From Streptomyces sp. CB00316 (GTDB taxonomy: Bacteria; Actinomycetota; Actinomycetes; Streptomycetales; Streptomycetaceae): DNA of 64,000 nucleotides. The notes below the pieces were generated by a model. The model searched no databases. It was not told where the DNA came from and worked only from the letters and a program-made list of their open reading frames with translations. Every line of letters begins with the position of its first letter. The stretch's first letter is position 1. A program made the position numbers and the translations under genes. Positions 42,193-49,603 of the stretch are shown here, piece by piece. Location: NCBI RefSeq assembly GCF_001905595.1, contig NZ_LIXI01000011.1, positions 252,497-316,496 on the forward strand, written 5' to 3'.

Positions 42193-43662
42193 CTACTTGT
42201 TGCGGCCGCGCTTCTCGCGGACGCGGACCGAGATGTGGATCGGGGTGCCCTCGAAGCCGAACTCCTCACGCAGCCGACGCTCGACGAAGCGACGGTAGCC
42301 GTGCTCCAGGAAGCCGGAGGCGAAGAGGACGAACCGCGGCGGCTTGGTGCCCGCCTGGGTGCCGAACAGGATGCGCGGCTGCTTGCCGCCCCGGATCGGG
42401 TGCGGGTGGGAGGCGACGATCTCACCGAGGAAGGCGTTCAGCCGGCCGGTGGGGACGCGGGTCTCCCAGCCCTCGATCGCGGTCTCGATCGCCGGGACGA
42501 GCTTCTCCATGTGCCGGCCGGTGAGGGCCGAGACGTTGACGCGGGGGGCCCAGGCGATCTGCGCGAGCTCCGTCTCGATCTCGCGCTCCAGGTAGTAGCG
42601 GCGCTCCTCGTCGAGGGTGTCCCACTTGTTGAAGGCGACGACCAGGGCGCGCCCGGCGTCCACGGCCATGGTGATGATCCGCTGGTCCTGGACGCTGATG
42701 GACTCGCTGGAGTCGATCAGGACGACGGCGACCTCGGCCTTCTCCACGGCGGCGGCCGTACGGAGCGAGGCGTAGTAGTCCGCGCCCTCCTGGAGGTGGA
42801 CGCGGCGGCGGATGCCGGCCGTGTCGATGAACTTCCAGGTGATGCCGCCGAGCTTGATCAGCTCGTCGACCGGGTCGCGGGTGGTGCCGGCCTGCTCGTT
42901 GACGACGACCCGGTCCTCGCCCGCGACCTTGTTCAGCAGGGAGGACTTGCCGACGTTCGGACGGCCGATCAGCGCGATGCGGCGGGGACCGCCGAGCGCG
43001 GTGCCGAACTTCTGCTCCGGGGCGTCCGGGAGGGCTTCGAGGACCGCGTCCAGCATGTCGCCGGTGCCGCGGCCGTGCAGCGAGGAGACCGGGTAGGGCT
43101 CGCCGAGGCCGAGCGACCACAGGGCGGTGGCGTCGGCCTCGCCGCTCTGGCCGTCGACCTTGTTGGCGCAGAGCACGACGGGCTTGCCGGCCCGGCGCAG
43201 CAGCTTGACGACGGCCTCGTCGGTGTCGGTGGCGCCGACGGTCGCGTCGACCACGAAGACGACGGCGTCGGCCGTCTCGATGGCGTACTCGGCCTGGGCG
43301 GCGACGGAGGCGTCGAGGCCCAGCACGTCCTGCTCCCAGCCGCCGGTGTCCATGACCTTGAAGCGGCGGCCCGCCCACTCGGCCTCGTAGCTGACGCGGT
43401 CGCGGGTGACGCCGGGCTTGTCCTGCACGACGGCCTCACGGCGGCCGATGATCCGGTTCACCAGGGTCGACTTGCCGACATTGGGGCGGCCGACGATGGC
43501 GAGCACGGGGAGCGGGCCGTGACCGGCCTCACCGAGGGCGCCCTCGACCTCCTCGGGGTCGAAGCCCTCCTGCGCGGCGAGCTCCATGAACTCCGCGTAC
43601 TCGGCATCGCCAAGTTCTCCGTGCTCGTGGTCCGAGCCGTCGGAGTGAATCTGGTCGTTCAT
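42193..43662 (-). CDS. der: Ribosome-assembly GTPase Der (EngA)
   Basis: A 489-residue protein from ATG 43662 (AGAGGAA upstream). After a ~50-residue acidic N-terminal extension common in actinobacteria come two complete GTPase domains. Each has GRPNVGKST/S P-loops (LAIVGRPNVGKSTLVNRI; ALIGRPNVGKSSLLNKV), DTGG / DTAG switch II motifs, and NKVD / NKWD specificity motifs. A C-terminal KH-like domain (VNVSALTGRHMEKLVP ... IHISVRVREKRGRNK) follows. Der acts in 50S subunit maturation. It is the last gene of the leftward aroH-tyrA-cmk-plsC-der operon. Confidence 0.97.
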   Translation of the reverse strand: MNDQIHSDGSDHEHGELGDAEYAEFMELAAQEGFDPEEVEGALGEAGHGPLPVLAIVGRPNVGKSTLVNRIIGRREAVVQDKPGVTRDRVSYEAEWAGRRFKVMDTGGWEQDVLGLDASVAAQAEYAIETADAVVFVVDATVGATDTDEAVVKLLRRAGKPVVLCANKVDGQSGEADATALWSLGLGEPYPVSSLHGRGTGDMLDAVLEALPDAPEQKFGTALGGPRRIALIGRPNVGKSSLLNKVAGEDRVVVNEQAGTTRDPVDELIKLGGITWKFIDTAGIRRRVHLQEGADYYASLRTAAAVEKAEVAVVLIDSSESISVQDQRIITMAVDAGRALVVAFNKWDTLDEERRYYLEREIETELAQIAWAPRVNVSALTGRHMEKLVPAIETAIEGWETRVPTGRLNAFLGEIVASHPHPIRGGKQPRILFGTQAGTKPPRFVLFASGFLEHGYRRFVERRLREEFGFEGTPIHISVRVREKRGRNK

Positions 43663-43719
43663 GAAGTCCGTTCCTCTTTGCATCATCATCGATGGACCGC
43701 GATCAGCGCTGTCCACTAC

Positions 43720-44397
43720 TCAAGTCAGGTCAAGTCTGGCCCATCGCCCGGTGAGGCGCTTGGCACTTTCCAGGTGGGCGGTGAGCTTCGCCTGGATCCG
43801 CAGGGTCGCCTCGTCCAGCGCCTTGCGGGTGCGCCGCCCGTCGCCGGCGCTCGCGTCGAACGCGTCACCGAAGACGACGTCGACCCGGCTGCGCAGCGGG
43901 GGCAGCCCCCGTATCAACCGTCCGCGGCGCTCCGTGCTTCCCAGGACCGCGACGGGGACGATGGGCGCCCCGCCCCGTACCGCGAAGTACGCGAGTCCGG
44001 CCCGCAGCGAGGCGAAGTCGCCCTCGCCCCGGGTGCCCTCCGGGAAGATCCCGAGCGCCCCGCCGTCCGCCAGGACGCCCAGCGCGTGGCCGATGGCGGT
44101 GCGGTCGACGGTCGTACGGTCCACCTCGATCTGGCCGATCCCGTGCAGGAACGGGTCGAGGGGGCCGACGAACGCCTCTTTCTTGATGAGGAAGTGCACC
44201 GGCCGGGGCGCGGTCCCCATCAGCATCGGTCCGTCGATGTTGTGGGAGTGGTTCACCGCGAGTATGACGGGTCCGGCGGCGGGCACGCGCCACGCGCCGA
44301 GCACGCGCGGCTTCCACAGCCCGTACATCAGGCCGATGCCGATCCCTCGCCCGACCGCGGCTCCGCGCGGAGTGGGCGCCCCCGTGGCGTCACTCAC
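43720..44397 (-). CDS. plsC: 1-acyl-glycerol-3-phosphate acyltransferase (PlsC-like)
   Basis: A 225-residue protein from GTG 44397, which overlaps the cmk TGA (GTGA). The acyltransferase motifs are present: NHSHNID (HX4D catalytic pair), LIKKEAFVGPLDPFLHGIGQ, FPEGTRGEGDFASLRAGLAY and PIVPVAVLGSTERRG. The enzyme adds the second acyl chain in phosphatidate synthesis at the membrane. Its place between cmk and der is conserved in Streptomyces, from memory of the S. coelicolor order. Confidence 0.93.
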   Translation of the reverse strand: MSDATGAPTPRGAAVGRGIGIGLMYGLWKPRVLGAWRVPAAGPVILAVNHSHNIDGPMLMGTAPRPVHFLIKKEAFVGPLDPFLHGIGQIEVDRTTVDRTAIGHALGVLADGGALGIFPEGTRGEGDFASLRAGLAYFAVRGGAPIVPVAVLGSTERRGRLIRGLPPLRSRVDVVFGDAFDASAGDGRRTRKALDEATLRIQAKLTAHLESAKRLTGRWARLDLT

Positions 44398-45077
44398 GCG
44401 GCGGTCCGCTTCTCCTCGACGAGGGTGACGACGCACTCGATGACCTGCTGGAGGGTCAGCTCGGTGGTGTCCACCTCGACCGCGTCGTCCGCCTTGGCGA
44501 GGGGGGAGGTCTTACGGCCGGAGTCGGCAGCGTCCCTCTTGATCAGGGCCTCGCGGGTGGCGGCGAGGTCGGAGCCCTTGACCTCACCGCTGCGGCGGGC
44601 GGCGCGGGCCTCCGGGGAGGCGGTGAGGAAGATCTTGAGGTCGGCGTCGGGCAGCACGGTGGTGCCGATGTCCCGGCCCTCGACGACGATGCCGCCCACG
44701 GCGCCTGCGGCGATGGAGCGCTGGAGCTCGGTGATGATCGTGCGCACCTCGGGGACCGCGCTGACGGCGCTGACCTTGGAGGTGACCTCCTGGGTGCGGA
44801 TCGGGCCTGAGGCGTCCTCGCCGTCGACGGTGATCGTCGGGCCGGTCGGGTCGGTGCCAGAGATGATCACGGGCTTGGCGGCCGCGGTCGCGATCTCGGC
44901 GGGGCTGTCCACGTCGATGCCGTTGGTCAGCATCCACCAGGTGATGGCCCTGTACTGCGCGCCCGTGTCCAGGTAGCTCAGGCCGAGCTTGGCGGCGACG
45001 GCCTTGGAGGTGCTCGACTTTCCGGTACCCGAAGGCCCGTCGATGGCGACGATCACGGCGGAGCTTGCGGTTTCCAC
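44394..45077 (-). CDS. cmk: Cytidylate kinase
   Basis: A 227-residue protein. GTG 45077 is preferred because AGGAAGG lies 11 bases upstream; GTG 45089 would abut that site. The P-loop DGPSGTGKSSTSKAVA is at the N-terminus, followed by YLDTGAQYRAITWWML, VEGRDIGTTVLPDADLKIFL (CMP-binding and lid signature) and ASPEARAARRSGE. It phosphorylates CMP and dCMP. It sits between tyrA (after a 22-bp repeat array) and plsC (overlap). Confidence 0.96.
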   Translation of the reverse strand: METASSAVIVAIDGPSGTGKSSTSKAVAAKLGLSYLDTGAQYRAITWWMLTNGIDVDSPAEIATAAAKPVIISGTDPTGPTITVDGEDASGPIRTQEVTSKVSAVSAVPEVRTIITELQRSIAAGAVGGIVVEGRDIGTTVLPDADLKIFLTASPEARAARRSGEVKGSDLAATREALIKRDAADSGRKTSPLAKADDAVEVDTTELTLQQVIECVVTLVEEKRTAA

Positions 45078-45170
45078 GGTGGTGGACACCTTCCTGGTAC
45101 ACGGGGTGGGGACGGACAGGCGTGGGGGCGGCCTTGTACCAGGTTACCGAGTGCCGGGCGTGCCCTTGTA

Positions 45171-45258
45171 CCCCGTACGGGCGAGGCTCGGTCCCCGTAC
45201 GGGGGCGGTGCTGTCCCCGTACGGGGGCGGTGCTGTCCCCGTACGGGGGTGGTGCCGC
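45171..45258. repeat. Four direct 22-bp repeats, each centred on CCCCGTACGGGG
   Basis: Units start at 45171, 45193, 45215 and 45237, an exact 22-bp period. The two middle units are identical, and the outer two diverge at their right ends. Three carry the perfect 12-bp palindrome CCCCGTACGGGG, and the first has CCCCGTACGGGC. They fill the 200-bp gap between tyrA and cmk. Confidence 0.92.
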
Positions 45259-45277
45259 GAGCCGGCCCCTACCGGGC

Positions 45278-46363
45278 TCAGCTGCGGACCGACCAGCCGC
45301 GCTCTGTCAGGGCCGCGGCGAGCACAGGGGCCGCGCTCGGTTCGACCATGAGCTGGACCAGGCCCGCCTGCTGCCCGGTGGCGTGCTCGATGCGGACGTC
45401 CTCGATGTTGACCCCGGCCCGGCCGGCGTCGGCGAAGATCGTTGCCAGCTCGCCCGGCTTGTCGCCGATGAGGACGGCCACGGTCTCGTAGGCGGCGGGG
45501 GCGGCGCCGTGCTTGCCGGGGACCCGGACGCGGCCCGCGTTGCCGCGGCGCAGGACGTCCTCGATGGCGTCGGTGCCCGCGCGTCGCTTCTCCTCGTCGG
45601 CGGAGTGCAGGCCGCGCAGCGCGGTCACGGTCTCCTCCAGGTCGGCGGCGACCCCGGCCAGCACCTCGGCGACCGGCCCGGGGTTGGCGGAGAGGATCTC
45701 CACCCACATCCGGGGGTCCGAGGCGGCGATCCGGGTCACATCACGGATGCCCTGTCCGCACAGGCGTACGGCGGTCTCGTCGGCCTCCTCCAGCCGCGCG
45801 GCCACCATGGAGGAGATCAGCTGCGGGGTGTGCGAGACGAGGGCGACGGCCCGGTCGTGGGCGTCGGCGTCCATCACCACCGGGACGGCCCGGCAGAGGG
45901 CGACCAGCTCCAGGGCGAGGTTGAGGACCTCGGTGTCGGTGTCCCGGGTGGGGGTGAGGACCCAGGGGCGCCCCTCGAAGAGGTCACCGGTGGCGGCGAG
46001 CGGCCCCGAGCGCTCCTTGCCCGCCATCGGGTGCGTACCGATGTACGGGGTGAGGTCGAGGCCCATCGCCTCCAGCTCGCGGCGCGGGCCGCCCTTGACG
46101 CTGGCGACGTCCAGGTAGCCCCGGGCCACCCCGTCACGCATGGCCCGGGCCAGGACGGTGGCGGTGTGGGCGGGCGGTACGGCGATGACCGCGAGGTCGA
46201 CCCGGCCGGCGGGCGGCTCGTCCGTACCGGCGCCGAGCGCGGCGGCGGTGCGGGCCGACTCGGGATCGTGGTCGACGAGGTGGACGCGGACGGAGCGGCC
46301 GGAGAGCGCGAGGGCGGCGGAGGTGCCGACGAGCCCGGTTCCGATGACGAGGGCGGTTCTCAC
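45278..46363 (-). CDS. tyrA: Prephenate dehydrogenase
   Basis: A 361-residue protein from GTG 46363, overlapping the aroH stop (GTGA). The NAD(P) Rossmann motif VIGTGLVGTSAALALSG opens the protein. IGTHPMAGKERSGPLAA carries the prephenate-binding His, and a helical dimerisation domain follows. The C-terminal ~75 residues form an ACT domain (ETVAVLIGDKPGELATIFAD), implying feedback by tyrosine. It converts prephenate to 4-hydroxyphenylpyruvate. Immediate coupling to the chorismate mutase channels chorismate towards tyrosine. Confidence 0.95.
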   Translation of the reverse strand: MRTALVIGTGLVGTSAALALSGRSVRVHLVDHDPESARTAAALGAGTDEPPAGRVDLAVIAVPPAHTATVLARAMRDGVARGYLDVASVKGGPRRELEAMGLDLTPYIGTHPMAGKERSGPLAATGDLFEGRPWVLTPTRDTDTEVLNLALELVALCRAVPVVMDADAHDRAVALVSHTPQLISSMVAARLEEADETAVRLCGQGIRDVTRIAASDPRMWVEILSANPGPVAEVLAGVAADLEETVTALRGLHSADEEKRRAGTDAIEDVLRRGNAGRVRVPGKHGAAPAAYETVAVLIGDKPGELATIFADAGRAGVNIEDVRIEHATGQQAGLVQLMVEPSAAPVLAAALTERGWSVRS

Positions 46364-46722
46364 TGGGCGATGTCCTTGCGCAGGGCGGCGGTGGCACCGA
46401 GGTAGACGTGACTGATCTCCGCCCGCGAGAGATACGTCTCGACGTGGGCGAGGAGGCGGACGACGCGGGGCATGGCGCCCTCGATGTTCAGCTCCTGAGC
46501 GCAGATCAGGGGTACGTCGACGATCCCGAGGCCGCGCGCGGCGGCGGCCGGGAAGTCGCTGTGCAGGTCCGGGGTGGCGGTGAACCAGATACTGATCAGG
46601 TCGTCGGCGACCAGCTCGTTGCGTTCCAGGACGGCTGTGAGCAGCTCACCGACCCGCTCGTCCATGTGCCCGGCCTCGTCCCGCTCCAGCTGGACGGCTC
46701 CTCGGACCGCTCGTACCGCCAC
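46360..46722 (-). CDS. aroH: Chorismate mutase, AroH class
   Basis: A 120-residue protein from GTG 46722, with AAGGAG six bases upstream. AroH-type features: AVRAVRGAVQLERDEAGHM at the N-terminus (active-site Arg and Glu), NELVADDLISIWFTATPDLH, FPAAAARGLG, and the C-terminal VETYLSRAEISHVYLGATAA, then LRKDI. It catalyses chorismate to prephenate as a trimer. It is the promoter-proximal gene of the tyrA/cmk/plsC/der operon. The 67-bp gap to the upstream TetR stop shows no clear terminator. Confidence 0.95.
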   Translation of the reverse strand: MAVRAVRGAVQLERDEAGHMDERVGELLTAVLERNELVADDLISIWFTATPDLHSDFPAAAARGLGIVDVPLICAQELNIEGAMPRVVRLLAHVETYLSRAEISHVYLGATAALRKDIAQ

Positions 46723-46789
46723 GTCGTACTCCTTGTTCGTTCATGTCAGCCCGCTCCCGATCACCCTAGAGGGGTGGCGCCGGGCCCGG

Positions 46790-47380
46790 TCATCGCGCTC
46801 TCTCCGTGAGACGGGCGGTGGCGTGGACGGCGAGGAGCATGCGCCAGATCCGGCCGGCGAGTTGCTCGGGCGTCGCGGTGACCTGCCCGTGCACCCAGTC
46901 GGCGAGGGCCCCGGTGAAGATCCCGGCGACGGCGCTCGCGGTGAGGTCGTGTCCGGTGTCCGCCGGGCGGCGGGCGCGCAGCTCGCCGAGGCTGCGCTGC
47001 CGCAGCTCCCGGTGGAGCAGCTCGCCGAGCGGCCCGCCGCCGCCCTCGCGCAGGAGGCTGCGGTAGACGGGGGCCCGGGTGTGGACGGACGCGAGGAGGG
47101 CGGCGAGCGGGGCCGGGGGCGCATCCGGGCCGGGCGGCGCGCCGTCCCAGGCGTGCAGGGCGTCGACGGCTTCGGTGACGGCCTCGGCGCAGGCGTCCAC
47201 CGCGAGGGCGTGCAGGTCGTCGTAGTGGAGGTAGAAGGTGGCGCGCCCGACGCCGGCCCCGCGGGCCACCTGCGCCACGCTGACCTGTTCGAGTGGCCGG
47301 TGCTCGCAGGCGGCGAGCAGGGCGGTGCGGAGCTTGGCCCGGGTGCGTGCGGTACGGGGGTCGGCGCTGCCGTCGGTCAC
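46790..47380 (-). CDS. TetR-family transcriptional regulator
   Basis: A 196-residue protein from GTG 47380 (TTG 47392 is an alternative; neither has a strong ribosome site, so it is probably translationally coupled). The TetR helix-turn-helix is clear: RAKLRTALLAACEHRPLEQV, SVAQVARGAGVGRATFYLHY, then DDLHAL. The C-terminal ligand domain (~80-190) includes the TetR_C-type GIFTGALADWVHGQVTATPE. It follows the DUF1304 gene by ~19 bp, and together they look like an autoregulated pair with an operator upstream of DUF1304. Confidence 0.9.
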   Translation of the reverse strand: MTDGSADPRTARTRAKLRTALLAACEHRPLEQVSVAQVARGAGVGRATFYLHYDDLHALAVDACAEAVTEAVDALHAWDGAPPGPDAPPAPLAALLASVHTRAPVYRSLLREGGGGPLGELLHRELRQRSLGELRARRPADTGHDLTASAVAGIFTGALADWVHGQVTATPEQLAGRIWRMLLAVHATARLTERAR

Positions 47381-47399
47381 TGCGGGCGGCAACGGAGGC

Positions 47400-47762
47400 T
47401 CACCCGGCGAGCAGGACAGCGCCGAGGGCGAGCGCGGACGGCACGGCCTGGACGTAGAGGATCTTCCGGCTCACGGTGACGGCCCCGTAGACCCCGGCGA
47501 CGATCAGGCAGCTCAGGAAGAAGACCTGCGCCTGGAGGGCGACGGGGTCGGCGGCGAGCAGGCTCCAGACCAGTCCGGCGGCCATGAACCCGTTGTAGAG
47601 GCCCTGGTTGGCGGCGAGGGTGGCGCTCTCACGGGAGAAGGCGGGAGTCGTACCGAAGGCCTTGCGGCCGCGGTCGGTGTCCCAGAGGAACATCTCCAGG
47701 ACGAGGAAGTAGGCGTGGATCAGCGCGACGAGCGCGACCAGGACCTGAGCTGCGATGTGCAT
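47400..47762 (-). CDS. DUF1304 small membrane protein
   Basis: A 120-residue protein from ATG 47762 with four membrane helices (IAAQVLVALVALIHAYFLVL; YNGFMAAGLVWSLLAADPVA; QVFFLSCLIVAGVYGAVTVS; VQAVPSALALGAVLLAG). It carries the family signatures EMFLWDTDRGRKAFG and AANQGLYNGF. Function is unknown; such genes commonly sit under TetR control, which suggests response to a toxic compound. It is first in the DUF1304-tetR pair. Confidence 0.9.
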   Translation of the reverse strand: MHIAAQVLVALVALIHAYFLVLEMFLWDTDRGRKAFGTTPAFSRESATLAANQGLYNGFMAAGLVWSLLAADPVALQAQVFFLSCLIVAGVYGAVTVSRKILYVQAVPSALALGAVLLAG

Positions 47763-47785
47763 GGCGTCAGCCTCCCAGGGGGCAA

Positions 47786-47809
47786 TTTCCTGGACGACTG
47801 TACAGGAAA
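47786..47809. promoter_or_regulatory. Candidate TetR operator upstream of DUF1304-tetR
   Basis: Seven-bp arms TTTCCTG / CAGGAAA are separated by 10 bp, with an internal palindrome CTGTACAG (47798-47805), 24 bp upstream of the DUF1304 ATG. The site overlaps the expected promoter, as an autorepressor site would. Confidence 0.55.
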
Positions 47810-47814
47810 AGTCT

Positions 47815-47926
47815 TCGGCCAGCCCGGTTGCCTCACCTGCGCGCTCGCCGGACGATCCGCAGCCGGTCACCAGGGCGGCGGCGCCCGCCGCGCCCGCGGT
47901 CAGAACGCCCTTCGCCGTGCGTCCAT
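47815..47926 (-). pseudogene. Lipoprotein N-terminal remnant with disrupted start
   Basis: On the minus strand a reading frame encodes RTAKGVLTAGAAGAAALVTG, then CGSSGERAGEATG, a classic lipoprotein signal peptide with lipobox LVTGC. The only ATG (47926) is out of frame by one base, as if a nucleotide were lost just after it. The frame then runs into the DUF1304 promoter. It appears to be a truncated, dead lipoprotein gene. Confidence 0.4.
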
Positions 47927-48115
47927 GGGCTCTCCAGTCGTCGAGGCGTGAAGAGGGTGATCCGTGCTGGCCATGGTGGTGCCGGGTGCAGCAGGTCCTC
48001 CATCACGGACGCGGCGGTCGAGGCCGGCCCGGCGCCCCGCCCGCTGCCGGCCGAGCGAGCCGGGCGGCCGGAATTCGGGGGCGGGTCGGCCCGCCACCCC
48101 CGTACCCTCGCCGCC

Positions 48116-48802
48116 ATGATCACCGCAGCCGACGAGGCTCTCGTACGCGACCACACGGTTTACGCGTGTGTCATGGGTTCACGCGCGTTCGGTCTGGCGA
48201 CGGAGGACAGCGACACCGACCGGCGGGGCGTGTTCGTGGCCCCCACCCCGCTGTTCTGGCGCCTCACGAAACCCCCGGCGCACATCGAGGGCCCCGCTCC
48301 CGAGCAGTTCTCCTGGGAGGTGGAGCGCTTCTGCGAGCTGGCGCTGCGGGCCAACCCGAACGTGCTGGAGTGCCTGCACTCCCCGCTGGTGGAGTACGTG
48401 GACGACACCGGCCGCGAACTGCTGGAGCTGCGCGGGGCGTTCCTCTCCCGCCTGGCCCACGCCACGTTCGTCCGCTACGCACTGGGCCAGCGGAAGAAGC
48501 TGGAGGCCGACGTACGGCAGTACGGGGAGCCCCGCTGGAAGCACGCGATGCACCTGCTGCGGCTGCTGGCGAGCGGCCGGGACCTGCTGCGCACCGGCGA
48601 GCTGCACATCGACGTCGGCGACGCGCGCGAGGAGCTGCTGGCGGTGAAGCGGGGCGAGGTGCCCTGGCCGGAGGTGGAGCGCCGGATGAACCGCCTGGCC
48701 GAGGAGAACGACGCGGCGGCGGACGCCTCCCCGCTGCCGCCCGGACCGGACCGGGCGGCGGTGGAGGACTTCCTGGTACGGACCCGGCGGGCGTCGGCCT
48801 AG
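48116..48802 (+). CDS. Predicted nucleotidyltransferase (COG3541-like)
   Basis: A 228-residue protein from ATG 48116. The minimal nucleotidyltransferase signature CVMGSRAFGLATEDSDTDRRG (quoted core GSRAFGLATEDSDTD) gives the GS and DxD metal ligands near the N-terminus. A helical C-terminal half follows (RANPNVLECLHSPLVEYVDD; QRKKLEADVRQYGEPRWKHA). It resembles the COG3541 group, which includes partners of RNA ligases. It converges on a second member of the same superfamily 18 bp away, although the two are only loosely alike. Confidence 0.85.
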   Translation: MITAADEALVRDHTVYACVMGSRAFGLATEDSDTDRRGVFVAPTPLFWRLTKPPAHIEGPAPEQFSWEVERFCELALRANPNVLECLHSPLVEYVDDTGRELLELRGAFLSRLAHATFVRYALGQRKKLEADVRQYGEPRWKHAMHLLRLLASGRDLLRTGELHIDVGDAREELLAVKRGEVPWPEVERRMNRLAEENDAAADASPLPPGPDRAAVEDFLVRTRRASA

Positions 48803-48820
48803 AGGTCGGGAGACCCGCCG

Positions 48821-49600
48821 TCAGGGCACAAGCCTCGCCCGTACGACGAGGTCGTGCAGGTCCTCCAGAGCCGTCCCGGCCTCCGGCAGCCGGGAGCCTT
48901 CCTGAGCCTCGTCCAGGACGCGGTGCAGCTCCTCGATGTCCCGGGCCACCGCACCCCCGTCCAGGTCCGTCGCCGCCGCGTGCTCGGCCTCCGCCTTCGC
49001 CTCGATCAGGCCGGGCAGGTACGCGGGGGCGTCGACCTCGTCGAGCAGCGTCGGCAGATGGGCCAGCAGGTCCCCGCCGCGCATCAGGTGGATGCCGGTG
49101 AGCAGGGCGCGGAAGGTGTAGAGCAGCGGTTTGAGCTCACCGGTCTTCGCGTACAGCCTCCACTGCGTGCCCGCGAAGCCCCGGTAGTGGTGGGCGTGGT
49201 TGCGGGTCAGTACGCCGGGGACGAGGGCGGCCAGTTCGGTGTGGAGGCCGCTGGTGTGCACCACCAGCGGGGAGAGCAGCTGCTCCAGGACATAGCCGTT
49301 CGGCCGGAGCATCAGGCGGACGAACTTCCGCAGGTCGTGGGTGACGAGGTCCATCTCGATCCCGTCCCGCTCCCACATCCGGGTCCGGGTCTCCTCCGGC
49401 TCGTGCAGCCCCACCAGGTCCTCGGCGGGCAGGACGTGGACCCCCCGCAGGTCCACGTCCGAGTCCCGGGAGGGGAAGCCGTAGAGGTGGGCACCGGAGA
49501 CCGTGGCGAAGACCAGCGGGCCGGGGGCGTGGGCGAGGTCCGGGCGCAGGTCGGCGACCGGCAGACCGGCCCGCGCCAGGGTGAGGGGTGGGGTGCTCAT
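48821..49600 (-). CDS. Predicted nucleotidyltransferase (COG3541-like), last gene of the NrtR operon
   Basis: A 259-residue protein from ATG 49600, three bases after the preceding ADP-ribosylglycohydrolase stop. The active-site signature is SGAHLYGFPSRDSDVDLRGV (Ser-Gly in place of Gly-Ser, DxD intact), then DLVTHDLRKFVRLML and YVLEQLLSPLVV. The C-terminal half (FAGTQWRLYAKTGELKPLLY; TFRALLTGIHLM) is helical. It probably transfers a nucleotide to RNA, protein or a small molecule. Inclusion in an NrtR/ADP-ribosylglycohydrolase operon suggests a link to NAD or ADP-ribose chemistry. Confidence 0.85.
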   Translation of the reverse strand: MSTPPLTLARAGLPVADLRPDLAHAPGPLVFATVSGAHLYGFPSRDSDVDLRGVHVLPAEDLVGLHEPEETRTRMWERDGIEMDLVTHDLRKFVRLMLRPNGYVLEQLLSPLVVHTSGLHTELAALVPGVLTRNHAHHYRGFAGTQWRLYAKTGELKPLLYTFRALLTGIHLMRGGDLLAHLPTLLDEVDAPAYLPGLIEAKAEAEHAAATDLDGGAVARDIEELHRVLDEAQEGSRLPEAGTALEDLHDLVVRARLVP

Positions 49601-49603
49601 CGC

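Larger units (their letters stand above)
47763..48115. other. Divergent region with TetR operator candidate and a lipoprotein remnant
   Basis: This 353-bp gap separates the leftward DUF1304 gene from the rightward nucleotidyltransferase gene. It contains the inverted repeat at 47786-47809 and a frame-disrupted lipoprotein signal-peptide remnant at 47815-47926 on the minus strand. The rest (47927-48115) shows nothing recognisable apart from the promoter side of the rightward gene. Confidence 0.4.

Noticed and set aside
42190..44976. 928-codon plus-strand open frame opposite der, plsC and cmk
   Set aside because: Shadow of three well-recognised minus-strand genes.
45171..45258. 22-bp repeat array as a CRISPR
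   Set aside because: Units are directly abutted with no unique spacers, and no cas genes are near.
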